DNA of 24,732 nucleotides from a virus: the IMG/VR virus record IMGVR_UViG_3300031566_000348, positions 1-24,732 of that record; one strand, 5' to 3'. Position 1 is the first letter of the stretch; each line of letters begins with the position of its first letter. This document shows positions 1 through 6,965 of this stretch, one piece after another. The notes beneath the pieces were generated by a model. That model saw only the letters and a program-made list of their open reading frames with translations, ran no database searches and was not told the origin of the DNA. The position numbers and the translations under genes were made by a program.

Positions 1-2
1 CT

Positions 3-365
3 CAAGACCGTCGAGGGCTACTTTATGAGTGGGCGCATGCACACAAAACCTCAATTCTGTTGAATGGTGGGTATAGCTCCGCGCTTCGTGAAATCATTAA
101 TCTGTTTGATTCTCGGCAGAACCCATATCCATGGGCTCCGTTCAATGAGGGTAAAGACGCTCTTGATGGTGCTCTAACTTGTGTCGGTATTATTCTTCCT
201 GCTAAGATTTACGAGCTGGCTTCTGCTATGCGCGCTGATAAAGATTTAGTAGAGGTAGTTAGAAATACCGGAGTTTGGGCGTACGACTATGAGGAGACTG
301 TTGAATTCTCCAAGTGGGAGTTTGAGCTTTGTGTTGAGCTTAACAAATATGGGCTAGCTTCATGA
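3..365 (+). CDS. Unknown protein, 5'-truncated by the window edge
   Basis: The frame is open to the left edge, so this is the C-terminal part of a longer protein. An in-frame TTG exists at 60, but the residues before it (LLYEWAHAHKTSILLNGG) continue the same helix-like, ordinary-looking protein, so I treat 60 as internal. The visible 120 residues are mixed charged and hydrophobic, with no recognisable catalytic motif, signal peptide or membrane segment. It ends in an ATGA overlap with the next gene, suggesting translational coupling. Function unknown. Confidence 0.6.
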   Translation, partial: QDRRGLLYEWAHAHKTSILLNGGYSSALREIINLFDSRQNPYPWAPFNEGKDALDGALTCVGIILPAKIYELASAMRADKDLVEVVRNTGVWAYDYEETVEFSKWEFELCVELNKYGLAS

Positions 366-700
366 GAGACCGTGGAGATCGTGGAAGCAGTCTTGCGAAA
401 ATTTCGTCAGTAACGGTATTTGATTTAGCAAAGGACCAACTATACAGTTATCTAAACGCTCTTGATAAAATTAATAAGAAATTCGAAGACGACAAAGAAA
501 GATACAATTCCAAAAGCTGGTTTGTGCGTGAGTTCTGTTTTAAATCGGCCATTACATATAGTGACTACTCTGAACAGAGTAGGTGTGAGGAAGGTGTAGA
601 TAGAGCAGAAAATCTTATGCGAATTAGTTCCCACACAGAGGAGCCAGTTTACATTACTCCAAGTGATGCTAAGTTCTTGGGATTATCGAGGGACGGATGA
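362..700 (+). CDS. Hypothetical small phage protein, 112 aa
   Basis: ATG overlaps the preceding stop by four bases (ATGA), and its own stop overlaps the next start in the same way, so it sits in a tightly packed translationally coupled string. The protein starts with a short Arg/Gly/Asp stretch (MRDRGDRGSS), followed by a helical middle rich in Lys, Asp and Glu, and has two cysteines (in FCFK and SRCEEG). No known domain, membrane segment or metal site was recognised. The minus-strand frame at 452-634 is its antisense shadow. Confidence 0.6.
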   Translation: MRDRGDRGSSLAKISSVTVFDLAKDQLYSYLNALDKINKKFEDDKERYNSKSWFVREFCFKSAITYSDYSEQSRCEEGVDRAENLMRISSHTEEPVYITPSDAKFLGLSRDG

Positions 701-885
701 ATATTAATCCTTACCTCTTCCAAAATGGTGACAAAACGATCGAAGTAGTTTTAACAGGAAGAACAGCAACTCGAAAACGAGGAAAACGAGAAATCGTCTT
801 ACACGAGATAGAGTCCGCAGATAAAGATGTTGGATTTCGTCAGTGGGTAAAGATTGACCAACTCTTTACGATAGAATCTAAATAG
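697..885 (+). CDS. Hypothetical small phage protein, 62 aa
   Basis: It is linked to the previous gene by an ATGA overlap. The product is small and predicted beta-rich, with a basic patch around residues 22-32 ([13 protein letters not shown]) and a C-terminal half with alternating hydrophobic residues ([13 protein letters not shown]). The basic patch would suit nucleic-acid contact, but that is only inference. Five bases separate it from thymidylate synthase, so it is probably in the same transcript. Confidence 0.5.
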   Translation: MNINPYLFQNGDKTIEVVLTGRTATRKRGKREIVLHEIESADKDVGFRQWVKIDQLFTIESK

Positions 886-890
886 TTATT

Positions 891-1739
891 ATGCATCACG
901 ACCGACACTATCTTGATTTGGTACGAGATATATTATCAACGTCAAATGAAAAGCACGACAGGACAAACACCGGTACGCGTTCGGTGTTTGGAAGGGAAAT
1001 GCGATTTGATCTACATGACAACATCATTCCAGTCCTCACAACAAAAAAGATTCACATTAATAGCATAATCCACGAGCTGTTGTGGTATCTCAAAGGCGAC
1101 ACAAACATCAAGTATCTCCAAGACAATGGAGTGCGAATTTGGAATGAGTGGGCTGATGAAAACGGTGACCTTGGGCCGGTGTATGGGAAACAGTGGCGTG
1201 CGTGGTCCAGGGGACGTTCAGCACACAAAGGGTTTAATGGAATTAGTGACACTGACCTGAATACTGATATAGACCAAATAGCAGAAGTAATAAAGACAAT
1301 ACGAACAAACCCTAATAGTAGACGAATGGTCGTGAGCGCTTGGAATGTTGGCGAGCTTCACAAGATGGCACTACCACCGTGTCACGCTTTTTTTCAATTT
1401 TACGTTGCCAATAATTCTCTATCGTGTAAACTAACACAACGGTCAGCGGATGTTGGTTTGGGTGTTCCTTTTAACATCGCCCAATATAGTATTTTGACTT
1501 TAATGATTGCTCATGTAACAGGGTTGAATCCTGGTGAGTTTATTTGGAGTGGTGGTGATGTGCATATATACTATAACCACATCGACGCTTTACAAGGACA
1601 ATTGCAGCGATGCTCTTATCCATCGCCCACACTTTGGTTAAACCCAAATATTACAGAAATAGATAAGTTTACTATTAACGATATTAAAATTGAAAATTAT
1701 GAATCACACCCACCGATCAAAATGGAGGTAAGTGTATGA
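891..1739 (+). CDS. thyA: Thymidylate synthase (ThyA type)
   Basis: It makes dTMP from dUMP using methylene-tetrahydrofolate, feeding phage DNA synthesis. At 282 residues it is close to the usual bacterial length of about 264. Family signatures are clear: [12 protein letters not shown] near residues 23-34 (phosphate-binding Arg), the [13 protein letters not shown] block at 61-73, [19 protein letters not shown] at 87-105, paired arginines at 144-145, the catalytic Cys164 in [27 protein letters not shown] at 183-197, and a C-terminal PIKMEVSV. No Shine-Dalgarno stands before the ATG, so it may depend on coupling to the small gene upstream. The DHFR at 4815 would regenerate the folate that this enzyme oxidises, forming the usual ThyA/DHFR pair. 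Confidence 0.97.
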   Translation: MHHDRHYLDLVRDILSTSNEKHDRTNTGTRSVFGREMRFDLHDNIIPVLTTKKIHINSIIHELLWYLKGDTNIKYLQDNGVRIWNEWADENGDLGPVYGKQWRAWSRGRSAHKGFNGISDTDLNTDIDQIAEVIKTIRTNPNSRRMVVSAWNVGELHKMALPPCHAFFQFYVANNSLSCKLTQRSADVGLGVPFNIAQYSILTLMIAHVTGLNPGEFIWSGGDVHIYYNHIDALQGQLQRCSYPSPTLWLNPNITEIDKFTINDIKIENYESHPPIKMEVSV

Positions 1740-2071
1740 ACGGGCCAGACATAGTTACAAAAACGCACAACGTTAATAACAAACAGTTATTTGCAGAAAT
1801 TGACAATTTTATGACAGAGGTATTTTCCTCAATTGGCATTTCATGGGCTAACAAAGAACACAGAACCGAGTTCGTTGATATGATTGATATGTGGATGGAA
1901 CAGTTTGCAGATGAGTCTGGAAAAATCATTCAATGGGATATCCAGTGTGACTCAAGAAACAACACCACAGAAGACTTTGAAGTCGGCAATATTCATTTTG
2001 ATCTGCTATATCGGCAGAGAAACTGCTTTAACACCACCAAAATTGAGTATAGTTTCGATCTAACCCCTTAG
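1736..2071 (+). CDS. Small phage protein resembling a tail-sheath C-terminal segment
   Basis: It overlaps the thyA stop by four bases (ATGA). The 111 residues have a helical first half and then a beta-rich second half, with [15 protein letters not shown] followed by [13 protein letters not shown]. This pattern (Cys-Asp-x-x-Asn-Asn-Thr, then Asp/Glu and alternating hydrophobics) recalls, from memory, the C-terminal segment of phage contractile-sheath proteins. It is far too short to be a sheath protein. A small virion protein sharing that fold is one possibility; otherwise the function is unknown. Confidence 0.5.
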   Translation: MNGPDIVTKTHNVNNKQLFAEIDNFMTEVFSSIGISWANKEHRTEFVDMIDMWMEQFADESGKIIQWDIQCDSRNNTTEDFEVGNIHFDLLYRQRNCFNTTKIEYSFDLTP

Positions 2072-2091
2072 TTTCTGCGGCAAAATAGGCG

Positions 2092-2119
2092 TTGACCCTC
2101 CACGAAACATGCGTATAAT
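2092..2119 (+). promoter_or_regulatory. Sigma70-like promoter for the ligase operon
   Basis: TTGACC at 2092-2097 and TATAAT at 2114-2119 are separated by 16 bases, a near-consensus host RNA polymerase promoter. It lies in the only gap between the 2071 stop and the ligase start. An AAGGAG ribosome-binding site follows at 2131-2136. Confidence 0.75.
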
Positions 2120-2127
2120 AAACGCAT
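2109..2127. promoter_or_regulatory. Inverted repeat over the -10 box (possible operator)
   Basis: ATGCGT at 2109-2114 and ACGCAT at 2122-2127 form a perfect 6-bp inverted repeat around a 7-base AT-rich centre that contains most of the TATAAT box. Its position over the -10 and start site suits a repressor site, but it could also be a weak 5' hairpin or chance. Confidence 0.35.
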
Positions 2128-2143
2128 ATTAAGGAGATTTCTC

Positions 2144-4030
2144 TTGCAGAACACATTAATCAAATTTGAAGACGCGACGTTTGACGAGCTGGTGACGGCA
2201 CTTCAAGCTGCTGACGACCATTACTTCAACACCGGCGAGACGCTTGTTGAAGATAATGTGTATGACATCGCGAAGAGAGCAGCTTACTCTCAAAACCCTG
2301 CCCACGTTTACTTTACGGGTATTGGTAGTGACGTTCGAGGCGGAAAAATTAAACTTCCGTTTCAGATGGGTTCACTTGACCAAGTCTATGACGGCGAGAT
2401 TGAGGAGTGGATAGCTAAGAACAGCCTTCGCTCAGCAATGGTCCTTATCACGGACAAACTTGATGGCACAAGCGCCATGATTGTTTATGGTGACAACGGC
2501 GAGCTTCAGATTGCTTACAGTCGCGGTAACGGTCTTGAAGGTGCTGACATTACTCGTCACATCAAAAACATTTCTTCCGTACCTCAGAAAGTTTCTGGTC
2601 CGATGGTCGTTCGTGCTGAGGTAATTATTCCAGTCAACAAATTTGATACACTAAAAAGTGTTCAGAAGCGAAGCAGTGGCGACGATTATAAAAATCCTCG
2701 TAACGCTGTTGCAGGAATTATGAATTCCAAAACAAACAAAACAGCTGCCTACGATTACATTGATGTTGTTGCTTACGAAGTAGTCGGCAACACTTGGTCA
2801 AAGCAAGGTCAGCTTGAAAAATTGCAACGCGAAGGATTCATAACACCTGCTTATGTTCTTTGGGTTGGTAACGATTTCAACGATTCAGACCTGACTGAAT
2901 ACTTAAACCATCGTCGTGCAACGTCGATGTACGAGCTCGATGGTGTTGTTCTCGATGCAAACGCCGAGGACGTTCGTTCGCGAATGAACCCGACAAAGAC
3001 GACACTGAACCCTGCTTACGCTGTCAAGTACAAAGTAGCAAGTGCTGATAACGAAAAGAATGTTCGTGTTATCGAAGTTGAATGGAACGTATCAAAGCAC
3101 GGTTATTTGAAGCCACGTGTGCGTATCGAGCCTACAGATTTGATGGGAGTTACAATTCAACACGCCACCGGTTTTAACGCGAAGTTCATTAAAGAGAATA
3201 GTATTGGTAAGGGCGCGATCATCAAGATCACACGATCTGGTGATGTTATTCCGTTCATCCTAAAGACAATCTCTCCTGGACAACTCGAACTGCCGAAAGA
3301 CGCAGTGTGGAATGACACTGGTGTTGACCTTGTAGCAACGAGTGGTGCTGCTGCCGATATCGCATTCTTCAAGCAAGTAGCAGACTTCTTCGCATCTATC
3401 GAAGCACCTCATTTGAAAGACGGTAGCATTCAAAAGATGTTCGACAAGGGGTTCAACACGATAGAGAAAATCATTCAGGCTGAAGAGATTGATTTCATTA
3501 TTGCTCTCGGAAAGAATGGTCAGAAGGTGTATGAGGGGATGACAGAGCGTCTGAACAACATTTACTTCCACGACTTCGTAGGTTCAACACCGTTCTTCGG
3601 CAGAGGTATTGGTAAGCGTAAGTTCAAGAAGTTATTTGAAGCGATTGATAAGAAAGAATTCATGAAGGGTAACCTAAATGGCATCTCTGGTGCAGAAGGA
3701 TTTGACACAAAGACGGCCCTCAAGATTCAAAAGGGATTGCCAAAGTTCATCACTTTTATGAATGAAGTGAAAGACTATATCACAATCGTTGAGCCAAAAG
3801 TTACAGGCATTTCGATGGGTGGTCAGTTGGTTGTGTTCACTGGCTTTAGGGACAAAGGTCTACAAGCTGATGTTGAAGCTAACGGCGGCAAAATGCAATC
3901 GGCAATTAGCAGCAAGACGACTATCCTTGTTGCTGCCAACCCTACTAGCAATTCTACCAAGATGCAGAAGGCACGATCGAACGGAACAATGATAATCGGC
4001 ATTGACGACTTCAAGGAAATGTTGCGATGA
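2144..4030 (+). CDS. ligA: NAD-dependent DNA ligase (LigA family), zinc finger lost
   Basis: It seals nicks using NAD+ through a lysyl-AMP intermediate. The start is TTG with AAGGAG at 2131-2136 upstream; no ATG lies nearby. In order: the Ia domain (VEDNVYDIAKRAAY, about 35-48), LPFQMGSLDQV at 71-81, the catalytic Lys105 in DKLDGTSAMIVYG, RNAVAGIMNSK near 186, an OB fold around 300-380 (ITRSGDVIPFIL), helix-hairpin-helix repeats at about 430-540, and a C-terminal BRCT domain (GGQLVVFTGFRDKG to the end). At 628 residues it is slightly shorter than bacterial LigA (about 670). The four-cysteine zinc finger expected after the OB fold is absent; that position reads AVWNDTGVDLVATSG. It has its own promoter and heads a run of overlapping small genes. 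Confidence 0.95.
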   Translation: MQNTLIKFEDATFDELVTALQAADDHYFNTGETLVEDNVYDIAKRAAYSQNPAHVYFTGIGSDVRGGKIKLPFQMGSLDQVYDGEIEEWIAKNSLRSAMVLITDKLDGTSAMIVYGDNGELQIAYSRGNGLEGADITRHIKNISSVPQKVSGPMVVRAEVIIPVNKFDTLKSVQKRSSGDDYKNPRNAVAGIMNSKTNKTAAYDYIDVVAYEVVGNTWSKQGQLEKLQREGFITPAYVLWVGNDFNDSDLTEYLNHRRATSMYELDGVVLDANAEDVRSRMNPTKTTLNPAYAVKYKVASADNEKNVRVIEVEWNVSKHGYLKPRVRIEPTDLMGVTIQHATGFNAKFIKENSIGKGAIIKITRSGDVIPFILKTISPGQLELPKDAVWNDTGVDLVATSGAAADIAFFKQVADFFASIEAPHLKDGSIQKMFDKGFNTIEKIIQAEEIDFIIALGKNGQKVYEGMTERLNNIYFHDFVGSTPFFGRGIGKRKFKKLFEAIDKKEFMKGNLNGISGAEGFDTKTALKIQKGLPKFITFMNEVKDYITIVEPKVTGISMGGQLVVFTGFRDKGLQADVEANGGKMQSAISSKTTILVAANPTSNSTKMQKARSNGTMIIGIDDFKEMLR

Positions 4031-4212
4031 AAGCTTTTTTTGAACGACACAAAGTTAGTTTCATATTTGCCTCGGGGTTATTTCTTGGATATGGAGCGGG
4101 CACCACTAATTATTTACACGCGTTGTACTTTACGATAACGGTAGAGATTGTGACGCATACTATTATTTGGATATTTGCAGGACCGCCGTTGTTCAAAAGG
4201 AACAAGACGTGA
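4027..4212 (+). CDS. Small membrane protein, 61 aa, two TM segments
   Basis: ATGA overlap with the ligase stop. The protein begins with a short basic stretch (MKAFFERHK), followed by two hydrophobic segments (about residues 11-27 and 33-52), and ends with a basic FKRNKT tail, so both ends are probably cytoplasmic. No known family recognised. Small inner-membrane proteins are common phage early products, but nothing here shows a specific role. Confidence 0.6.
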   Translation: MKAFFERHKVSFIFASGLFLGYGAGTTNYLHALYFTITVEIVTHTIIWIFAGPPLFKRNKT

Positions 4213-4409
4213 ATACTCAGGCATATCTCGGGGATGGTGTGTATGCATCCTTTGATGGATACCAAATAGAGTTGACTGCCAACGGCGTTGGACCGGATGC
4301 TACAGATCGTATCTTTTTAGACTCGAGGGTCTTAACTCAACTACAACAGTGGGTGGAAAAGGGATACGCTGACCACAATTCGGGGAAAAAATTCGGTGAA
4401 GATAACTAA
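4209..4409 (+). CDS. Conserved small phage protein, 66 aa
   Basis: I chose the GTG at 4209: it gives a four-base GTGA overlap with the preceding stop and has AAAGGA about eight bases upstream. A TTG at 4167 would lengthen it by 14 residues without a ribosome site. The protein opens with YLGDGVYASFDGYQIELTANG, then ends in a helix (RVLTQLQQWVEKGY). The YLGDGVYA-F-x-x-x-I-L motif is familiar from many unrelated phages, where its function is not known. A compact beta-hairpin plus helix fold is likely. Confidence 0.75.
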   Translation: MNTQAYLGDGVYASFDGYQIELTANGVGPDATDRIFLDSRVLTQLQQWVEKGYADHNSGKKFGEDN

Positions 4410-4749
4410 AGCAGAACTAAACCCTGTGCTGCTGAGAACACAAAAGCGCACGGAAAAAGATATTGAAAACATTCTTGAGTGGAGTAACGAGCTCCAGAGA
4501 GTGTTTGAACATATGGAAACTCTTGACCCCGAAAAAGATGACCTGTATGGGTTTGCGTTGATTGTTGAGCGGTGTGAATTAGAGATGCAGAAGGCTTGGG
4601 GCTTCCCACAAAACCGTGACAATCATTCTTGGTGGTACAAAACACCACACTGCAAGTGTCCATACATGGACAATCAAGATATGTTTGGAACACCGTATAG
4701 ACACTATGTTGTTGGGTGTCCTGTCCACAAAACAGGGAAGGAGTTGTAA
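4396..4749 (+). CDS. Conserved phage protein with Cys/His zinc-like cluster, 117 aa
   Basis: Starts with GTG at 4396, overlapping the previous gene by 14 bases, with a purine-rich GGGGAAAAA upstream. The N-terminal two thirds are helical and charged; the last third carries HCKCPYMDN, then VGCPVH. The Cys-x-Cys and Cys-x-x-His arrangement suggests one bound zinc. WWYKTPHCKCPYMDNQD is a block I associate with small phage proteins of unknown function. The equally long minus-strand frame at 4406-4759 is its antisense shadow. It closes the ligase transcript. Confidence 0.7.
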   Translation: MKITKAELNPVLLRTQKRTEKDIENILEWSNELQRVFEHMETLDPEKDDLYGFALIVERCELEMQKAWGFPQNRDNHSWWYKTPHCKCPYMDNQDMFGTPYRHYVVGCPVHKTGKEL

Positions 4750-4772
4750 AACTCAGCATTGTCTAGTAAAAT
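4744..4772 (+). promoter_or_regulatory. Sigma70-like promoter for the DHFR operon
   Basis: TTGTAA at 4744-4749 and TAAAAT at 4767-4772 with a 17-base spacer. The predicted start is at about 4779, which coincides with an in-frame ATG of the DHFR reading frame. Confidence 0.6.
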
Positions 4773-4814
4773 ACCTTCATGATTGCGTCAAGAAGGTATG
4801 AAAACGAGGTATCG

Positions 4815-5510
4815 ATGATTGTTGCCGTGGACCACTCAGGTGGTTATGCAAACGGCCGTGATATTCCTTGGTCATTTAAAGCAGACTGGACTCATTTCAA
4901 AAAGATTACCAAGGGTAACATATGCATAATGGGTCGCGGCACCTATGACGACATTGCAGGTCGCCGAAAGGAAAAGAGCCCCAATTTTGAAGTCATTCTC
5001 CCAGGTCGAACCTCATACGTAATATCCGAGACCCGCTCTAAGGTTCAGGGAGCGACAGTTTTTCCTAGCGTCGGACAATGCATCTCATCTCTCCCAACCG
5101 ATGATCGTGAAATCTTTATCTTAGGCGGTCGCCGTTTATGGGTTCAGTATCTCCCTAAAGCAAAGCAAATCTGGATGACTATTGTTCCTGGCCAATATAA
5201 GACAAACAAGAAATTTCCCATTGAATTACTTACAGATTATGAAATTACAGAAGGGTATAAAGAGCCAGTTGGTGACGATGAGTTGATGTTTGTTAAATAC
5301 GTCCGTAAGGTGGATTATTACTCCGTACAGTTCCCCATGGGTCAACACGGACAGCAATTAGCCGAACAACTAAAACGATCACACAGACTCATTAAAGAAG
5401 AACCACAAATCTCTAAGGTTACGTTTATCGAACCGTTTCAGAGTGAACTGAAGTTTATTAAACAGGTTGGTGGACAGCTAACAATTAGGAAGGGACTAGC
5501 AATAGAATGA
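4815..5510 (+). CDS. folA: Dihydrofolate reductase with C-terminal extension
   Basis: It reduces dihydrofolate to tetrahydrofolate with NADPH, restoring the cofactor consumed by ThyA. DHFR signatures: MIVAVDHSGGYANGRDIPWS (the N-terminal strand, Met20-like loop and conserved Pro-Trp), the MGRGTYDDI NADPH-binding helix, and ILGGRRLWVQYLP with the conserved Gly-Gly. The core ends near VKYVRK, about 160 residues in. A further 65-70 residues of different character follow (from VDYYSVQFPMG to GLAIE), beyond any normal DHFR. I chose ATG 4815 because GAGGT stands four bases before it and the protein then opens as DHFRs do. The in-frame ATG at 4779 would add 12 residues and coincide with the predicted transcription start. 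Confidence 0.93.
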   Translation: MIVAVDHSGGYANGRDIPWSFKADWTHFKKITKGNICIMGRGTYDDIAGRRKEKSPNFEVILPGRTSYVISETRSKVQGATVFPSVGQCISSLPTDDREIFILGGRRLWVQYLPKAKQIWMTIVPGQYKTNKKFPIELLTDYEITEGYKEPVGDDELMFVKYVRKVDYYSVQFPMGQHGQQLAEQLKRSHRLIKEEPQISKVTFIEPFQSELKFIKQVGGQLTIRKGLAIE

Positions 5511-6022
5511 AATTAGACGACATAATGGAAAAGAAAGAAGAAGCGAAGCCTGGCACATACGCGGGTGTGCGTTTTGATACGGACACAATTAAGCGTATAA
5601 AAGAATTTGCAAAGGCATATAAAATTCCTGAACGACTGCCGTCGGATAAGCTTCACTCCACTTTACTATACAGTAAAAAACACCTACCTGATTATCAGGC
5701 CGCTGGTGAATATGACAACCCTCTTGTCGGCAAGCCGAAAAGTTTTGATGTGTGGGAATCTCAACCGGATGATGATGGAGTGAAATCAAACTGCCTAATT
5801 CTTCAAATCGATTGCCCAACCCTTGTCGCTCGTCACAAAGAATTAATGGACGAACATGATGCGGAATACGACTTTGATGAATTCAAACCACACGTCACAC
5901 TGTCCTATAATATTGGCGACTTTGATGTGTCAACATTAGACCCCAAAGAGATTGGTGACATTAACATTGCTACAGAATATCAAGAAGAACTGAACGTCGG
6001 TTGGGCAAAGGCAAACACATGA
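5507..6022 (+). CDS. acb1: 2H phosphoesterase, Acb1 / T4 57B-like (candidate anti-CBASS)
   Basis: The two His-x-Thr motifs of the 2H family are plain: H50-S-T52 in DKLHSTLLYSKK and H129-V-T131 in FKPHVTLSYN. Between them stand GKPKSFDVW and ARHKELMDEHDAEYDFDEFKPH, blocks that I recall from T4 57B (Acb1). Acb1 hydrolyses the cyclic oligonucleotide second messengers made by CBASS systems and so blocks abortive infection. At 171 residues it is slightly longer than T4 57B (about 150), with a Lys/Glu-rich N-terminal extension of about 15 residues. It is coupled to DHFR by an ATGA overlap. Substrate is inferred; other 2H enzymes act on tRNA-derived cyclic phosphates or 2'-5' oligoadenylate. Confidence 0.85.
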   Translation: MKLDDIMEKKEEAKPGTYAGVRFDTDTIKRIKEFAKAYKIPERLPSDKLHSTLLYSKKHLPDYQAAGEYDNPLVGKPKSFDVWESQPDDDGVKSNCLILQIDCPTLVARHKELMDEHDAEYDFDEFKPHVTLSYNIGDFDVSTLDPKEIGDINIATEYQEELNVGWAKANT

Positions 6023-6486
6023 TAGAAATTAAAGCACCAAACAATCCAATAATGTCTGCGGTAGTTCGTAATTCAATTTTCCTCGCCGGAAGCATCGAGC
6101 AGGGCAAAGCAGAGAACTGGCAAGAGAGACTTGTTACCGAATTGAAAGATGAAAAATTCTTAATCATCTACAATCCTCGTCGCGACAATTGGGATCCGAC
6201 ACTTGAGCAAACAATAGACAACAAAATTTTCAACGAACAAGTCGTTTGGGAATTAGATCATCTTGAAGAGGCAACCGTCATACCAATGTACTTTCAACCC
6301 GGCACACAATCGCCAATAACTTTGTTGGAACTGGGATTATTCGCCTCCTCCGGTAAGCTGGTTGTGTGTTGTCCGGAGGGATTCTGGCGCAAGGGCAACG
6401 TGGACATCATTTGTAGTGAATACCAAATAGATCAGGTCGATACGCTCGACGAGCTCATTGAATTTGTGAAGAATAAGGTTAAATGA
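6019..6486 (+). CDS. Nucleoside 2-deoxyribosyltransferase-like protein
   Basis: The fold is suggested by SIFLAGSIEQGKAENWQ at 19-35 (strand plus nucleotide-binding loop), YNPRRDNWD at 51-59, a helix with QVVWELDHLEEATVIPMYF, and SPITLLELGLFASSGK at 98-113. In this family the Glu in the last motif (E104) is the catalytic nucleophile. Length, 155 residues, is typical. I chose ATG 6019 because it makes a four-base ATGA overlap with the preceding gene; TTG 6001 is a weaker alternative. Family members swap bases on deoxyribose or hydrolyse nucleotide N-glycosidic bonds. Here it could serve nucleotide salvage, or act on a defence nucleotide given the Acb1-like neighbour; the sequence does not decide. 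Confidence 0.8.
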   Translation: MIEIKAPNNPIMSAVVRNSIFLAGSIEQGKAENWQERLVTELKDEKFLIIYNPRRDNWDPTLEQTIDNKIFNEQVVWELDHLEEATVIPMYFQPGTQSPITLLELGLFASSGKLVVCCPEGFWRKGNVDIICSEYQIDQVDTLDELIEFVKNKVK

Positions 6487-6755
6487 GAAAACGATCCCAC
6501 ATTGAAAACGATCTTGAGTTTGTATTAAATTATATAAACGATATGTATGCCCGCGATCCGAACCAGCGAGGTGTCTACGTTGGCGAAGCAATTGGCCGCC
6601 TGAAGCATGACTTACTTACAGACTTAAAGGATACGTGTGAAGTGTGTGAAGGAACACGTGGCGGGCTGCCTGGTAACGAGAACCTAGTTCGAATCGACGG
6701 TGAATTCGTTTCGATGTGTGATTATTGTCACGAGCACCACTCGGAAAAGATATGA
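6483..6755 (+). CDS. Small zinc-ribbon-like phage protein, 90 aa
   Basis: ATGA overlap with the previous gene. The first 50 residues are helical and charged. The C-terminal part has CEVCEGTRGG and then CDYCHEHH, a pair of Cys-x-x-Cys knuckles about 26 residues apart, which probably bind one zinc. The layout resembles small treble-clef or zinc-ribbon proteins seen in phages. Nucleic-acid or protein binding is likely for such a fold but no target can be named. Confidence 0.65.
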   Translation: MRKRSHIENDLEFVLNYINDMYARDPNQRGVYVGEAIGRLKHDLLTDLKDTCEVCEGTRGGLPGNENLVRIDGEFVSMCDYCHEHHSEKI

Positions 6756-6761
6756 CCACAT

Positions 6762-6935
6762 ATGGCTATTAAATGCTTTCTAGCAGACGATGTGTTGGGA
6801 CAATCGCGATACGTTTGGGCTGAAGATTGGGACAAGGCTGAGAAGATCTGTGCTGTCGAAAGATTCGAAATAGTTGGTGAATACATAAGCACACAAGTTT
6901 GGTGGGATATGCCTAAGTTCTTGGAAGAGTTGTAA
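6762..6935 (+). CDS. Short hypothetical protein, 57 aa
   Basis: A short frame with ATG six bases after the preceding stop and TAA at 6933-6935. It reads MAIKCFLADDVLG at the start and VWWDMPKFLEEL at the end, an ordinary acidic, tryptophan-rich composition rather than noise. There is no strong ribosome site (GGAAAAGATATG lies upstream), so it may be translated by coupling. It is the last protein gene before the tmRNA. No family recognised. Confidence 0.55.
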   Translation: MAIKCFLADDVLGQSRYVWAEDWDKAEKICAVERFEIVGEYISTQVWWDMPKFLEEL

Positions 6936-6952
6936 TTTTTTCTTCATTAGTG

Positions 6953-6960
6953 TATAAATA
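6953..6960 (+). promoter_or_regulatory. T4-type late promoter (TATAAATA) for the tmRNA
   Basis: An exact TATAAATA followed by CC. In T4 this element spans -13 to -6, which predicts transcription from about 6966, just where the first conserved helix strand of the tmRNA acceptor piece begins. No gene start lies nearby to compete for this promoter. Confidence 0.75.
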
Positions 6961-6965
6961 CCTTT

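Noticed and set aside
4406-4759. Minus-strand frame of 117 codons
   Set aside because: It is antisense to a plus-strand gene with recognisable Cys/His motifs, stop/start overlaps and a ribosome site; its own product is Ser/Cys/Phe-rich with no promoter or ribosome site.
6347-6379. CCTCCGG ... CCGGAGG inverted repeat in the deoxyribosyltransferase-like gene
   Set aside because: Seven pairs with a 19-base loop inside a conserved coding block; no U-tract and no positional meaning.
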